A DNA stretch of 64,000 nucleotides from Motacilla alba alba (Eukaryota > Chordata > Aves > Passeriformes > Motacillidae). Of this stretch, positions 37,479-50,920 are shown in pieces. Numbering within the stretch: position 1 is the first letter of the stretch; every line of letters begins with the position of its first letter. Below the pieces are notes generated by a model. The model saw nothing but the letters and a program-made list of their open reading frames with translations. It searched no databases and had not been told where the DNA came from. The DNA is taken from positions 21,054,688 through 21,118,687 of the forward strand of contig NC_052027.1 of NCBI RefSeq assembly GCF_015832195.1, written 5' to 3'. The position numbers were made by a program, and so were the translations under genes.

Positions 37479-39030
37479 TCCAAGCCTCTGATGGCCTGAG
37501 ATCTTTGCAGTTTAGTCTGAGAGCATTAACTAAGTTACGAAAATTCTCTGGAGTGACAGGCTGAGTCTCGTTCTTTCTTTGACTCTCACTGGTGCACTGT
37601 GTAAGTGAAAAGATGTGCAGGTTTGACCACATTCATCCTGACCAGATGTCACCATCACAGGCCTGGGAGACATTTGGATGAGAGCTGAAAATGCAATCCA
37701 TTGAACAGTCATGCGCCTGTGGCACTTCTTTGCTCCTCATGCTGAACCCGACAACCATAAGTCAATCCCATACAGAATACGTAGACAGATTTCCTTCCTG
37801 TTTAATGAAACCCTTCCCTTTTTGAGAAGCATTATAAAATACCAGGTGGATTTGAAACCAAAGCCATACACTGTTGATAAACTGAGAAAGAGCCTTGGAA
37901 GACCAACCAGAAAAACTCCAATAAAGTACAGGAGCTACTGCCATGTTTTTATCCGAAACCTAATCTTTCTTCTCATCCCAAATTAAAAGAAAAAAACCAA
38001 ACAAAACCCAAATGGAAAGCATGCCACAGAAATATTTGGCTTTCATCTTCTAAAAAAAGCAAGTTAGGACTTAGTAAGAGGACCTTCTGTCCATGATTTC
38101 ACACAGTACTTGTGACACCTGATCTGGTGTTCATCAACAGAACAGTCTGTGTCCAGATAATCCTCTCAGTTTAACAGTGCCTTTAACTAGTTCAATTTCG
38201 AGGACAAGTCATGGTATCACAAGCAGCTGTTCCAGAGAAGGTTCTTCTCACCTGAGTTGGCATTTGCTGAGTTATTTTTGCATGACAGTTCCAGTTTACC
38301 TGGAAAGCACTCAAGACACGCCCTCCCACATTAGTTAACACAAGAAGAACTTAGAGTAACCTCTGCCACCTGTCATACTGTTTCTCAGAGTCCAAGCTGC
38401 TAACCTGGAGCTCCAGCATTCAAGGACTCTAATGTCTTGAAAACTGTACAAACAACAGAGGAATTCTGGAAACACTGATTATAGCAAAGTGGAGAACAAA
38501 AAAGCATCTTTTAGAAAATGATCCTTATCTCATCAACAGTGTTTGGAGTATCTGAGGAAAGAAGCCAGAGAGGATATGTGTAGAGACCTGTCACCTATAC
38601 TGCAAAGATAAGCGGGGTGGGGGGGGTGGGGGGAAGGGATACAAGTTTTAGAGACAAATAAACCTGCTTGTTTTAGGTAAGTTATTCTTTACTGAATGCT
38701 CCCAAGGAGTTATTAGGCAGTCTTCTTCTATCCTGCAAATCCAACAAACCTGTCAAAAAACCCTGTTCTGAAAGAATGTTTTGGGCTTCCTTTGTGAGCA
38801 AACCCAAGAGAAATGTGTTTGCCTCCTTGGAAAAAACTCTCTTCCAAAAAGTTAGAGGGGGGGAAAAGCCAGAAAAGTGATAGTGTGGTAGGGATTTGAA
38901 TTAAATTTAGAATGGGTATCCAGAAAATATATAAAGTGCATTTGGAAGGATGTGCAACATCCAGGAGGACAAGGGCGTTAGAGTGTGACTAAGAGCAGCT
39001 CTATCTGAGCAGGCTTGGAGCCTGTGTATT
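37479..39030. other. Non-coding, with a G-rich run
   Basis: No gene was recognised. A run of G tracts at 38614-38637 (four tracts of three or more G) fits the canonical G-quadruplex pattern on the plus strand. Confidence 0.45.
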
Positions 39031-39031
39031 G

Positions 39032-39049
39032 CCATGTCTGGGGTCACCA
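39032..39049 (-). other. tRNA-Trp-type retroviral primer-binding site remnant
   Basis: Directly beyond the 3' end of LTR copy D2, the minus strand reads TGGTGACCCCAGACATGG. The first ten bases match the primer-binding site complementary to tRNA-Trp used by avian alpharetroviruses. The rest matches with one extra base and a few changes. This marks D2 as a 5' LTR that kept a little internal sequence. Confidence 0.65.
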
Positions 39050-39050
39050 T

Positions 39051-39443
39051 TTATTACTGTGGGTCTTCTGGGCAGTCAGGACTTGGTGAAGTGAAGGAGA
39101 GCTCTTGACTCCATTTCAGAAGGCTGGTTTATTATATTATGATATATATTACATTTAAAAAGATCACACTATAACTATACTACAAAGAACAGAGAGAAAG
39201 GTTCATCAGAAGGCGAGACAGGAATAGAAAGGAATGAACAACAAAGTTCTTTGACTCTCAGAGAGTCCAAGAGCTGCTGCTTTCTTGATAGGTCACCAAG
39301 TAGAAACATCCCACATTGACCAATCGAGGAAGCACCTGCTGCATTCCACAGTAGCAGATAACAAATTGTTTACACTTGAAGCTGAGGCCCTCTCAGCTTC
39401 TCAGAAGAAAATCCTAGCAAAGGGATTTTCATAAAATATCACA
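39051..39443 (-). mobile_element. ERV LTR, copy D2 (5' LTR of a decayed provirus)
   Basis: Minus-strand LTR beginning TGTGATATTTTATG (plus-strand end near 39443), with minus-strand AATAAA at 39128-39133. It is nearly identical to copy D1 5.6 kb away. A tRNA-Trp-type primer-binding site follows its 3' end. The internal region appears lost or unrecognisable. Confidence 0.8.
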
Positions 39444-41564
39444 ACCACACCTGCGGGCTAGAAGAGAAAGAATCTTCTCCTCATAACAAGGTCTTTAGAG
39501 AACAGAGCAACAGCCAATCCCTCTGGAACAATCCTGTCATGAATCTGCCTTCTGGTGACAAAGTGAGAAAAGGCATGGCACTGTTTCAGGAACAGGGTGA
39601 TGCTTGCACAGTCATCAGCAGAGAGAGGGACACTGGTGGGGAGTGGCACAGAGTCACAGCAAAGCCAGTGACAAGATGCCAGCACTCACTGTTAGCCCTT
39701 TGTGAAGTTCTCCATAAAGGGCCATGTGAGATGACAGAGGACTGGAGACCTGGAGAAAAGACAGGGCATTCCCTCAGGCTCATCTCTCAGAGGCTGAGCT
39801 TACCCCTAAGCTTGTAGCTGGACAATCAGAAAAGTTTGCGTCATCTCAAAAAAAATATAACTCATCCCTTTGCTAAGTCTCACAAGGAGTCAAAAATGTC
39901 AAAGGTGATGCAGGGAAAAAGGAAACAAATTACCTGCAGGCATTTTTATGCTTGCCACTGTAAGGGTCCAGGACTAAATAGGTGCTGTTGTCTCTTTCTG
40001 AATATTCTGTAGCTTACCTTTTCAAATCCTTGCTCTGCTTTACTCATGTGGTGAACACAGTTAGCTCCAGTTCTAAAGAAAAATAAGCAAAAACTGAGTT
40101 TACAAAAAGTCACAAAAAGGAAGCAGCCACTCCAAGTACTTCACTAGAAACCAGGACTTTAGTAGGACTCAACAAGATATATACCCTTAATCTATATTTG
40201 TACTCATGTTTCAAAGTCTTCCTTAAAAATGAAAATATGCACTCATTCTGCTTCTCAATGATGACAAACAAGCAGTTAAAAAGTGTTACATGAAAAGGGG
40301 GATGAGCAGAGAAAGCTGAGAAAGTTTGTGAATCCTGCAAGGTTACAAGGGCAGGTAGCAAAGAACCACAGAAAGATCTTGCAAGACTTGGTCAAGGAGC
40401 ATTAAAATGGCAGAGGAAACTCCATATGGGGAAGTATGAAGGGATGCATGTGCAGAAAAACCATCTTAGCTTCACTTGAGGTGATCAGAATCACTTGCTA
40501 CTTGGAGATTCTGATTTCTCAACACTCAGTACCACCCCAAGAAAACCCAAATCCCCCAAGACATTTTAGGAGAAAAAGAGGTGGTCCATAAAGAAGAGAA
40601 GACAAAGAGTGGTCTCATTATGGCAGACACACTCCTTCCTGGGGCAGGGAAAGTGCTCAGCCTGAATGAACTCTTCAGTCTAACAGCAACTGAAAAAAAT
40701 GACAGAAGGCTTGAAGCTAGTGCTTGCCAATTTGATTTTGAATTCAAGCATACACTTAAGAATTACAGATTGTTCTAATGATAACTGCTAGATTCAGGAC
40801 CTAGAGAGAACTGCCAGACTGGATCATGAAATAGCCCTTTTTGACCTTGTATTTTATTAATCTACAACTTGTGTCTTTGGCTAAAAGAAAAAAAAAACAG
40901 AAAACAATCTGAATCCTGGGTTCATTCCTCCCTCATATCCAACAGTTGTACTGTGAGTAGAAACAGGCCAGGGGGATGGGGGTGGGATTAAATGAGTACA
41001 TTCGCATGAGCAGGAAAAGAATTGGCTTCAGACTTTGTTAATATCTCTGCATGAAACACACTTGGGAATTGGGTAAGATATATGGCACCAAGGTAGATGA
41101 TTGGATTTAGTCTGTATATGGGAGGGGAAAGGTGTGCATAAACACTTCTGACCACTAATGGATCCAGGACTGTTTGCCACAAACTTGTGAGGATTCAGCA
41201 TAGATGCAGATTTTCTTCTTTTTAAAAAATACACTCTAAGAAGAAAGAAGCCTGCCAGCCTGTAAGTAACACTGGGTATCTGAGAGGTAGTCAAGAACTA
41301 AGCACAAGGTTAGCCAAGAGCCAGCCCTGTACCCTCATGCGGAAGGGTGATTCAGCTGAGCTGAGTGATTCACCCTGAGCTGAATTAGGCAGAGGTCTGC
41401 CAAACCACTGCCCTCAAGCAGTGATCTCTCCCCTCTGCTCAAGGCTGCTGAGGCCCCTCTGCCCCAGTCTGGACCAGAAACCCCAGTAAATGACTGGGAC
41501 TCACAGCAAAGGGCCATGTGCAAACATGATAATGGGACTGGGGAATTTTTTCAAGTGGAGAAGC
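39444..41564. other. Non-coding, no gene recognised
   Basis: Mostly AT-rich sequence with frequent stops on both strands and no recognised repeat or gene. Confidence 0.45.
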
Positions 41565-41937
41565 TTTGAGAGATAAGGCTGTTTAGTCTGGAGAAGGCTT
41601 GGATGGGATCTTACCAATGTACACCTGATGGGATCTTACCAATGTACACCTGAGAACAGAAAGCCAGGCTCTCCTCAACCCTCTTGTCTTCTGGCAGGAC
41701 AAGAGGCAAAGGGCACAGACTGCAAAATATGAAATTAAATTTGAACACAAGAAAAACCTTTTTTACTACAACTGTGGTCATACACTGCAAGTGGCTCTCC
41801 ACAGTTGTGGAGGTTCCACCCTCAGAGTCTACTCAAGACCTGAGGGAACTTGCTTTGGGTGACCCTGCTTGAGCAGGAGTGGTCTGAACTTTATGATATC
41901 AAAGGACCTGTCCAACCTCAACCATTCCGTAAAATCC
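41565..41937 (+). mobile_element. CR1 LINE 3' region with internal 25-bp duplication
   Basis: Canonical CR1 landmarks occur in order: 'tgtttagtctggagaa', 'gatcttaccaatgta', 'ggacaagaggcaaagggcac', 'ccctgcttgagcagg', 'cctgtccaacctcaaccatt'. A 25-bp unit starting 'gatgggatcttacc' is tandemly duplicated at 41602 and 41627. The terminal octamer repeats are missing or decayed. Confidence 0.88.
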
Positions 41938-44900
41938 AGAGATAGAGATCTACTTGGGAATCACCATGAGAAGTTTAGCTACTGAAGAAACATGGTGAAG
42001 TTGTGTGACAATCCTCATGTATACACACAACACGTGCAATTTCATGAGGCTTTAAAACACTTCGAAAAGAGCAAGTTCCAAGGCATCTTGCCATCAACCT
42101 CAAGCCAAAAGGGCAGCATTTATCAGCTGGCTCAATGGAGCAGGCTGGGAGGCAGGTGGAAAACTGGTTCCAGTTCTTCCCTTGCTGTCCTAGACTCAGG
42201 TGTGCAAGCCAGTGCACTGCTCTGTCTGGCCGCTGAGCTATCACCTCACTGTGACTCAAAAGATGATGCAAATACAGGAGAAATTAAACAGGCAGAGCTC
42301 TGGTCAATAGTATGGGAACTTGGAAAGTACAGGACCACTTTTTTCCCAATACGAGCAATGATGCTTAGATTCTGTAAGCCATGGAAGAAAAGGAAAAAGG
42401 AAATTGGGGGAAAGGATTGCACAGAAATGAAGCATGAAGAACGTACAAGAGACATTAAAATATTAATATGTATCCTGGGAGACTCTTTTGGAGTCAACTT
42501 ACATGTCCATATCCATACAAGACTGTGGGCGTGAGGTATCATCTCTGACTTCCACTCTTCTCCTTTTCACTGCTTCTTTCGTTGCAGTACATTCTGACAT
42601 TTCATTTCTTCTCCTGACCTTCAAAGGATTGCAAATTTGGTATTGGTAACAATTGATTTTGACTTTTCTATTTCATAACAAAATTCATAGTTAATGTACA
42701 TTCATATTTTGCAAAAATTGTTCCTGCTTATACTCTGAAAACAAACAAAAAAAAGGATTCAGGACTAAAACAAGCACTGGAAGGTCAGCCAGAGAATTAT
42801 GCTCAATAGTTTTAAACAAAGTATTTCTTTCTAGGACATCCTATTTTCTCCATTTTCAGAGGACTGCCAAGGAACGTAAATAGCAGGAATGCAGAGATAG
42901 AAAAAATTCCTTAGGGGAATTTGGACACTTCCTTGGGGGAATTTGGATGTGAATTATTCTTCATTAATTCACTTCAGACACTTACCTATATTGAAAATTA
43001 ACCTATCCTGAGCTCTCATTACACAAAAACTTCTCAATTAAGCATAGCTTTGCTGCTTATGACACAGCACCTAGGGAACTACTTAATTACTCAGCAATAT
43101 GAACCTCACAGATTCTTCCAGTGATGAAAACACTGGACAGCTCACTCAGTCAGGCTTGCAGAGAATCCACGGAACTGAAAGGCAGCAGGCTCTTAGGTCC
43201 TGATACAGGACTGCTTTCCAGGCCCAGCAGAACTGCCAGAAGAACATCGCTCCCCTTGGATGGTTCTAGGTGAGAATCTGGTGCCACTTTACACTGCCTA
43301 ACTCCTAATGGTAGAACTCTAGCATCGCCTAAAGGCATATATTCTGTTTCTCAAGAATACTTAGAACATAAATTAAACAACAAAACAAAAACCAAATGCA
43401 CAACTTACAAGCTCATCACTGCCCTTGTTTACTTCTTTACCTGCAACAGAGATATAAAACTTGATGAATATTTAGACTCAACTTTCTTTAACCAACTGAA
43501 AAGTATATTTTTGCACTGCAATTTCTCTTCCAGGAGCAAGATAAACTACTGTGAAACAGTGTGGACCTGCATATGATACACTGAAATAGAAAACGTTCAA
43601 ATACAGCTCTTTCTGAACCAGAATTCCTGGCTATGAACACCAGATATCAATGGGATGGGACAATTACTTGTCTTAAAGAAGTCAAAGGTATCTTTAGAAG
43701 AGAAGGGCCTGAAGAATAGTTAGCATCTCACTGTGCTTTGGGCACCACATGGAAGATGCAAGGACATCCGGAACACAGCCTCTAGAGAATACTGGCCAGC
43801 TGTAGGATGTATGGGATTCACACATATTTCCTTGAAGAAAAATCCCCACCAAGAGAGATTTGAGACATCAAGTCTGAAAGTAACAGTGCCTTACACGGTT
43901 CCTAATTTTAGAATAGCAATACTGTACAACTATCTGGATAAGGCAATTAAATACTGTAGCAGGTGTGCAGGGAAGCGGGTGAACTCTCCATGGTTAGAAG
44001 TCTTTACATCCAAACATGGGATGTTTGATAGGAAATGCAATAGGTGAGACTAATAAATTACTAGTTGGCCTTCTTATAAAGATCCCATTATCTGCTAGGC
44101 AGTCAATAAAGAAAAACAGTAAGTTTTTCCAGAGCCTGATAATAACAACAGGAAACAGTATGAATACTCAGTTTTCACAACAGGGGAGTTTAAATGTAGA
44201 GTCCCACAGAGTCCTTAGCTGTGGCTTGAGGTTGTTCAGCGAATTCATAGAAAACTTGGAAACTGAGATGCTGTTGAGGTGAAAATGTTTGCTAATTATA
44301 TAAAAGACATTAGTACCATGATTACCACCTTTTTTTTTTTTTTTTTTTTTTTTACAAAAATCCATTATTTCTTTAGGAAAATAGCAACAAAGAGTGTGAT
44401 TTTCTATGTCAACAAATGTAGTCATTCACAAGGAAGAAAAACACATGGCCCATATACATTTATGTGCTGGCTCCAGCCCACTGACTGACATTAAAAATGA
44501 AGATTGAGAGCCACTGGGCAGAGCTTCAGAAAAATATGAGCTAAAGAGTCACCGGTAGTTGGAAAGACAAAGGGGAATCCAGGGAATTTTAGAAAAGCAA
44601 TATGAGACAATAAGGAATACCCTGTTAAGCACTATTTCAAACTCACAGTACAGGCCTCCCACACATAGCTTTGCTCTGATTCAGATACAATAGACAAAAG
44701 AAAAGAGAAAAGCAAGACATAGATCATAGATGTTTACAGAAATTACCCAAACATAATCACAAGGACTTACCACAAGAGATGTTTCGCTGAACTGAGTTCA
44801 ATTCTAGATACAGTGTACAAATGTAGGGATAAGGCACAAGATGGACACTCTCATGTTTGAATTTCATTTTTGATACTCGCTCCCATTTACTCAAATCTGA

Positions 44901-47900
44901 GAAGAATGGTAAGACTTAAAAACATAACAATAACATTTCAAAGGAGCATGAGTCCTGAAAATGTCTTCTAAAGCTTCAAATGTCACAGCACACTGTACAT
45001 GGTGCATAAGGGAGCAAATACAACCTGTTACTATGAACTTGTGAAACTGCACCAGTAACACACTACAGGAAACACTTATCCATGTTTATTTATCCACACT
45101 GTCCCATCAGTCACCTGTATTAAAAGTTTTCTGTTCCCTTAACTGTGCTTGCCTTCAGTACTGACTCCCCCTGGAAAAAACCATGCCAGGCCCTTTCAAA
45201 CCTATAAATAAAAAAATCCTTCAACAGTCTTCCTAATTAAAAAGGAATTATTTTAAAATTTTATTTAAAAATTAAAAAGGATTTGTATTCATAGAAGCAG
45301 CATCATTAAATTCACTTCACAGTTCAAAATAGGAGAAAAAAGATAATTGACATGACAACCGCCACAGTTACAGCCATTCCTTCATGTGAGTGCAGCTCTG
45401 ACATACAGGAGCTTTTGCTTGGAAGGTCAAATGATGCTGGACATATGTCTCCTCACATACTTCTGATCTCTGGGAGAAACAGGTGAAATGAATACTGTTA
45501 GTCCTCATTTGCTAGCAGAAACTAACATCTTGGGGAGAGAAGATGATGAAACATTGATACAATCAGTTCCTTTAAGGACTCAAATTGCCTGGTTTTTGGC
45601 TTGAGGGACTCATCATTGGTGATTAACAAAGACACTCTGTCACTCTACAGAGAGGAGCCTGACACACCAACTGTAAGACAACTCCTCATGCCAGGCCTCT
45701 GAGCTCACAGTTCTCTTCCAGGCCCAGTGCTGGCTGAGCATGTGGATGGACTTACAAGTTCTACAAATACAAGTTTGTAAATCAAACACTCTTCAACACA
45801 CAGACAGAACTGGTTGAGCTTTAGAGCAAACTAATAATGTTGGTTGGATTGGGTATCTCCTCTATAATGATGCTCTTGGCTACTTTCTTGACTCTAACAC
45901 AAGTAAATTGCTGCCATATGTACCTGCTTCAGACAGAGAAAAAGGACAGCCTTGTTCCTGCCTGCTATTCCGAGGCATAATGCAGTCTTCTAAGACAGGA
46001 GGGGAACTTCTCTGCGATATTCATTACTCCTGGGCACTCAGAGTCACAGGAAGTGATGCCAGATCTGATCCAAAAATGGACACACCTTTAGGACTGGAAA
46101 ACACTAACATTTAACTGAATTACGTTTCTCTTCAACAAAAGCCTCAGGAGAGTAACTTCTCAGCCCATTACACAACAGCAACTACAACAGAAATATTAAC
46201 AGTTACCATCTCTTTTATCAAGTTATTGTCACTTTAAATTAAAAATCTGCAGAATATGTAGCAGACATGACTAAATTCTGTCCAGTTGCACAAGCCAGAA
46301 GAAAAAAAATGAAGGCTACTAATGCCTTCTGATGAGAGAATACCTAGAAAGAGGAGAAGCCTGTAGTACAGCTGCTAGCTAGAATAATCCAATCTCAAAT
46401 GCCTCAGCACTTCTGTATCAAAAGTGAAATCCCAGGAAACTACACTCCTCAAAACCTGTGCTTCTATATGACTATGCTATGCAATTGCACCCAGCTTTTA
46501 CAGCACTGTCTGTGGACAGCTGGCCAGACAGACAGCAGCTCAATGCCTCTGCAAGCTTTAGGCAAGACAGAAAACATCTGCTGACTGTTCCCACAGGAGA
46601 GAGAGGCTTGAGTGCAGTAAGGTGAATACTGTGCCTGATGACATTTGCTTCACAATTCTTTCTAGGCTTCAAGGACTGAAGAGGGGACCAGGATAACTGG
46701 ATGACAATCCTTCAGGCTTTGTGTATTCAAAATCCTGTCTGGACTTCCAATCATCCTAGCTCAACTACTGCTTTTTCTAAGGCTCACTCTGTGAGGTACT
46801 TTTTGCTTCTCTCAGTCATCTCTGTGGAGACATGAGTACAGACTCACACTTGTTCCCATCCTCTATCCCCAAAGGCTCATGGTGGTTTAACCTTGAGGGA
46901 CCTAACAAGAACAGCACTGTGAGCTTCCCTGCCCATGAGTCAGCATTGCTGGGCCTATAAGGAGTGTTTTACATTCCACAAACCTTTGGGAACAATGCAC
47001 CATCTGTGCTTCCGAGTGCATGAGATGGGTTTCCTGGCAATTTATGTACACATAAATTGTTCTGGCTAAGCCTAATTTGGAACACAGGGCTGTTTGGATG
47101 AAAACACTCTCATCACTTCAGTTCTCTGGTGAAGGCAACACCTCAGTAGTTCACAATACTTTCAGCCAATGTCAAACTGCAAAGATTGAAATAGTACTGC
47201 TCCAGCTAAAAATCTGCACACTCTCACACATAAATGTTGACTTATGCAATGCCCAAAAGATACAAGTCATTGAATCTTTTCTTTTATGAGTAGGAAAGAA
47301 AGGATACATGGAAAGACAGTGAAGTGGTCTGTAGAAAATGGATATAAATCATCAAGATTTCCAAGGATTACTCGAATCACTTCCTGGAGAGGCCAAAAAA
47401 TAAACAAAGGAAAAATATTAAAAACATAGTCACAATTCCACTGTCAAGTACACTTTCAAGACTTGGGGAAAAATTAACATTACTTTACAGTTTGCATGAA
47501 TCATGGAAGACCAGGTTCTAGATATTCTGCCTTTCCTCCTCCCCTTCTCCCCACTTCCTCCTGCCATTTTAGAGCGCACTGCACTGACAGACTCATAGAA
47601 ATTTAGGTGAATGAGTACATTAATCTTGAATTAACATAGACTAATTACTATGGAAAATGGAATTGTGCTTTTAAATTTAATAAGTTTTAAATTTAAGGAG
47701 TGTCATTTAATTTTTCCAGGAAAACACACACAGCATTTACCTACTCCTCTTTCTCTGAATATTGACCCAAATCAGTTATAAGGTAATTGCAGTTAAACTC
47801 CAACAAATTCCTCCTCTACAAACAAAACTTTTTGTGGTAATACCTTTCAACAGTTTCAAAAGTGAAAAAAATTGTAGTTCTTAATATCAATTAAAATCAG

Positions 47901-48905
47901 CACATTTTCTTCAGTAAGGTTTTTAATGCTATTACTGGTAGTTTTTTAGAAATTAAGTTATAGGAAGGAGCATTTTTAAGCAGGCAATATATTTGTTTCA
48001 ATTTCTTAGTAATGGCAAGGACCTTCTTCTGTCTCAGGAAGATGACAACCACACAACTCATCCATTGTGACTGGACACAAAGCAATGGCAATCATTACAA
48101 GAACACCCACTGGTTCCACAGTTGCAAAGAAAGCATGTGCAATTTAGCATTAGTTAGCCTCCATCGAGACAGCTCACCAGTACTGCTACAGCTCCTGAAA
48201 AACCAAGAGGGATTAACAGCTAAGTCAAGCCTGACAACTTGAAAGTGTTGGTCAGTTTTGAGGTTGAGACCAAACTCCTGGGAAAGAGCTCCTGCAAGAA
48301 TGACTCTGAAGAGGAATCAGACAGAAATTGGGTGCGACATTTGTCCATTTGTCCAATTTTAACAGTCAATAGCTTCTTCGGAATATTTCAAACAAAAGCA
48401 TGACTCTTCTACACTAAATTTTGCCTGTTGAGGAACATTTTTCATTTGTGTCTTTTTTTTTTTTTTTTAAATGCTCAGACTCCCCAGGGAAGTTCCCCAT
48501 TGCTCACACTTGAAATGCTGCATTTGACAAAATGTTCTCAGTCCCATAACAAGCATATAATTTGTTCAGCCTAACACCCATCTGAGGTCCTATGGACCTG
48601 CCTCAGCTCCTACCTCTGACTCCTTGGCCGTGCTTTCAGTGAGACTGAAACTGGGAGAGCTGTGAAACAAAGAGAGCATTGGAACCATCCCAGTCCAAAC
48701 ACAATGAAGCTACATTTCAAGTAAGAGTTTAAACAGCAACAAAATGTAATTCCCACTGAACAGAGAAAAAAATACTTAGTGGGCAGATTAATTCCTAATC
48801 TATTACTCATAAAAAAAATCCCTTATTCACAAGGATTGTTCAGTGTGAACTTTCTATCCACTTGCATTTTGCATTTTAAGGTCTTGTATCAACTCACTGC
48901 CATGT
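41938..48905. other. Long AT-rich non-coding stretch
   Basis: No protein gene, tRNA or rRNA was recognised. It holds a 24-base T run at 44330-44353 and a 16-base T run at 48453-48468. Longer reading frames, such as 41992-42534, have no recognisable domain. It could be intronic or intergenic. Confidence 0.45.
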
Positions 48906-49735
48906 TGTGAGATACAAAGCTGTGTTTCGTGTCAGGTACATACAGGCAGCATGTGTGCTTGTGATTGTGATATGTGTGGAAACTGATCATGGGACAATTA
49001 AAGGATGAATTCCAAAAAAATAACTGAGGGAGTAAAGCATGGAAGAAGGCCTTTGAACTTATCCTTTGTTTGCAATTAACTTTTATAGCATCTGAATTAA
49101 AGCTTTAAGGATGTTGCTGCTGGACAGGAACTTTCTGCACGTAGCTAAGCATTAAACAGCTTTGCAATAATAACCTTTTGAAGTAGAATTTTATAATATT
49201 GCTTGTAGTCAGGAACTTTGAAAATATAAGTTTAGAATATATGTAAAGGAAACATGCTTATCTCAACACCTTAGCAAAACAGTAAAAAGCCGCTTGAGAA
49301 AGGAAGATGGACATCAACCCAAGGATTGATGGCTTTGACCAAGGGAAGCTGGACATCACTGTTACGAGATTTATAGTCTTTGCAATTAAAAGGTGGGCCC
49401 ACATCTGGAGTCTGGACCGCACCAGCTGGAGGATCTCTTTCTTCTTTCGGAAGCTGGACCCCACCATCTGGGGATACTCCTTTCTGGGGTACATCCTGAG
49501 AACAACTAACTCACAACAGTGTATAGAATTGTGACGTAAAAATTGGGAATAGAAACTGCTGAGAAAAGCTTATGTGTACCCCTATAAATATCTGTACGCC
49601 CCAACCATCGTTGTGCAGCTGGAGGGAAAACTTCCCCCACTGTACCCAGCGCTGTATTGCTCATACTTTACCACATTAATTAATAAATTGATTGCTGCTT
49701 GAATATTGGCCTAGTCAAGCTTCTTATTTATAACA
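48906..49735 (+). mobile_element. Solo ERV LTR, copy A (830 bp)
   Basis: The LTR starts TGTGAGATAC and ends TTATAACA, with flanking 4-bp duplications atgt (48902-48905) and atgt (49736-49739). TATAAATA at 49583-49590 and AATAAA at 49682-49687 mark the promoter and poly(A) region. It is about 99% identical by eye to the copy at 59854. A 75-codon open frame (49307-49534) is shared with the other copies. No internal viral genes are attached. The 4-bp duplication is typical of gammaretrovirus-like (ERV1) integration. Confidence 0.92.
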
Positions 49736-49739
49736 ATGT

Positions 49740-50089
49740 GCAGCCAACGAACAGCAGGCTGACTTCTTGGCTTTAACACACATACCTGTTGAAGTTGCCA
49801 TACCGGATTTTAAATTTGTACACATGCCTGCCAGCATGAAGAAATCTTGTTTCGGGCAATGGATAGGTGAATGGTTTCAAAGACATGTCTCTCTCTCTCC
49901 CTGAACGCCAGACTAGGAAAGCAGGAGAGTCAAAGGTTAATTCCTAAAACCCCTCACCACATTTCTTTCTGTCGTGTGAAAAGATTACATGCAGTTTTCT
50001 TCCAAGGGACATCTGCAGAGAGAACTCTCCTACCAGTCAGCAAATGGCTGATCTGAGTGTCCCGTTTCAATAGCGCAGTGGATCCGAGG
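49740..50089. other. Non-coding, nothing recognised
   Basis: Short AT-rich stretch between the LTR and the CpG-rich block, with no recognised feature. Confidence 0.4.
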
Positions 50090-50187
50090 AGAGGCCTGGA
50101 GCAGACGGCCACCTCGTCTTCAGCTGCGCTGCCCTGCAACTGCCTCTGCCGAGGTCCCTGAAGCTTTACGGGCCTCGTAAGCCTCCT

Positions 50188-50188
<1 letters not shown>

Positions 50189-50229
<41 letters not shown>
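50189..50229 (+). repeat. 41-base poly-C run (poly-G on minus strand)
   Basis: Forty-one consecutive C residues. Such runs can form i-motif, G-quadruplex or triplex structures and are prone to length errors, so the exact count may not be biological. Confidence 0.9.
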
Positions 50230-50231
<2 letters not shown>

Positions 50232-50607
50232 CTCCTCCGCAGAGCCCTGTGGGGCCCGCGACCGGCACCGGATGCGAAGGAAGCCCCGATTGCCGCGGAT
50301 CCCAGCTACCCCCGAGAGTCCAGCCCGTAAGAACTCATTGCTCCCCACTCGCAGCACACGTCCCCGGTGCCCCCCGGCCGCCGCCGCAGCCACCAGCAGC
50401 GAGCAGTGCCCGGAGAGCCCAGGCCCGCTGGTGCAAGGCCGGGCTCCGCTGCGGACGCCGGCCCAGCGTCTGGCCTCCCAGACGCGAGATGCCACCGCCT
50501 TTCCAGAGTCGGGGGCGGCCTGAAAGGCCTCCGGACAGCTCCGGCGCGTACCGGCCACCCTCCGCTCCACGTCCACTGTGCCCATCAAGCCCTCGCCTCC
50601 GGCAGGG

Positions 50608-50765
50608 CCGAGCAGAGTCAAACCGAGCCGAATGGAGCCGAACCAATGCGAGCCTAGCCGAACCTATCGGAGCACAGCCGAGGAGAGCCGAATGGAGACG
50701 AACCAAGACCAGCCCACCCGAGCCCGGCCAAATCCCGCCGAGCTCAGTTGAGCCCAGAGCCCAGT
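50608..50765 (+). repeat. Degenerate short tandem motif gagccgaa
   Basis: Variants of 'gagccgaatg', 'gagccgaacc' and 'gcctagccgaac' recur at roughly 10-bp spacing, more than ten times with substitutions. It is a decayed microsatellite or minisatellite inside the CpG-rich block. Confidence 0.7.
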
Positions 50766-50920
50766 TGCAGATAGGGAGGGGTGACATGGCGCAGAGCGGG
50801 TCCGCAGCTCTGCAGCCCCTTTCCTCTGAGGGGTAGCGGGGCCGGACGTGCTGGTGGCGGGTGCTGGAGTTGGCCGGAGCTGGGCTGCTGAGGTGGCATC
50901 TCAGATGAGGCAGAGGCACC

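Larger units (their letters stand above)
50090..50920. promoter_or_regulatory. CpG-rich island of unknown function
   Basis: A strongly GC- and CpG-rich 830-bp block stands in AT-rich surroundings. It contains a 41-base C run and a degenerate GAGCCGAA-type repeat (listed separately). Reading frames are open on both strands, but this is what GC-rich sequence gives and none resembles a known protein. It could be a promoter or first exon of an unrecognised gene or non-coding RNA, or the GC-rich 5' end of a repeat. Confidence 0.45.

Noticed and set aside
33401..39443. D1 and D2 as the two LTRs of one intact provirus
   Set aside because: Orientation and identity fit, but there is no polypurine tract next to D1, no gag/pol-like sequence between them, and the outer flanks do not match. 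A heavily decayed provirus is not excluded.
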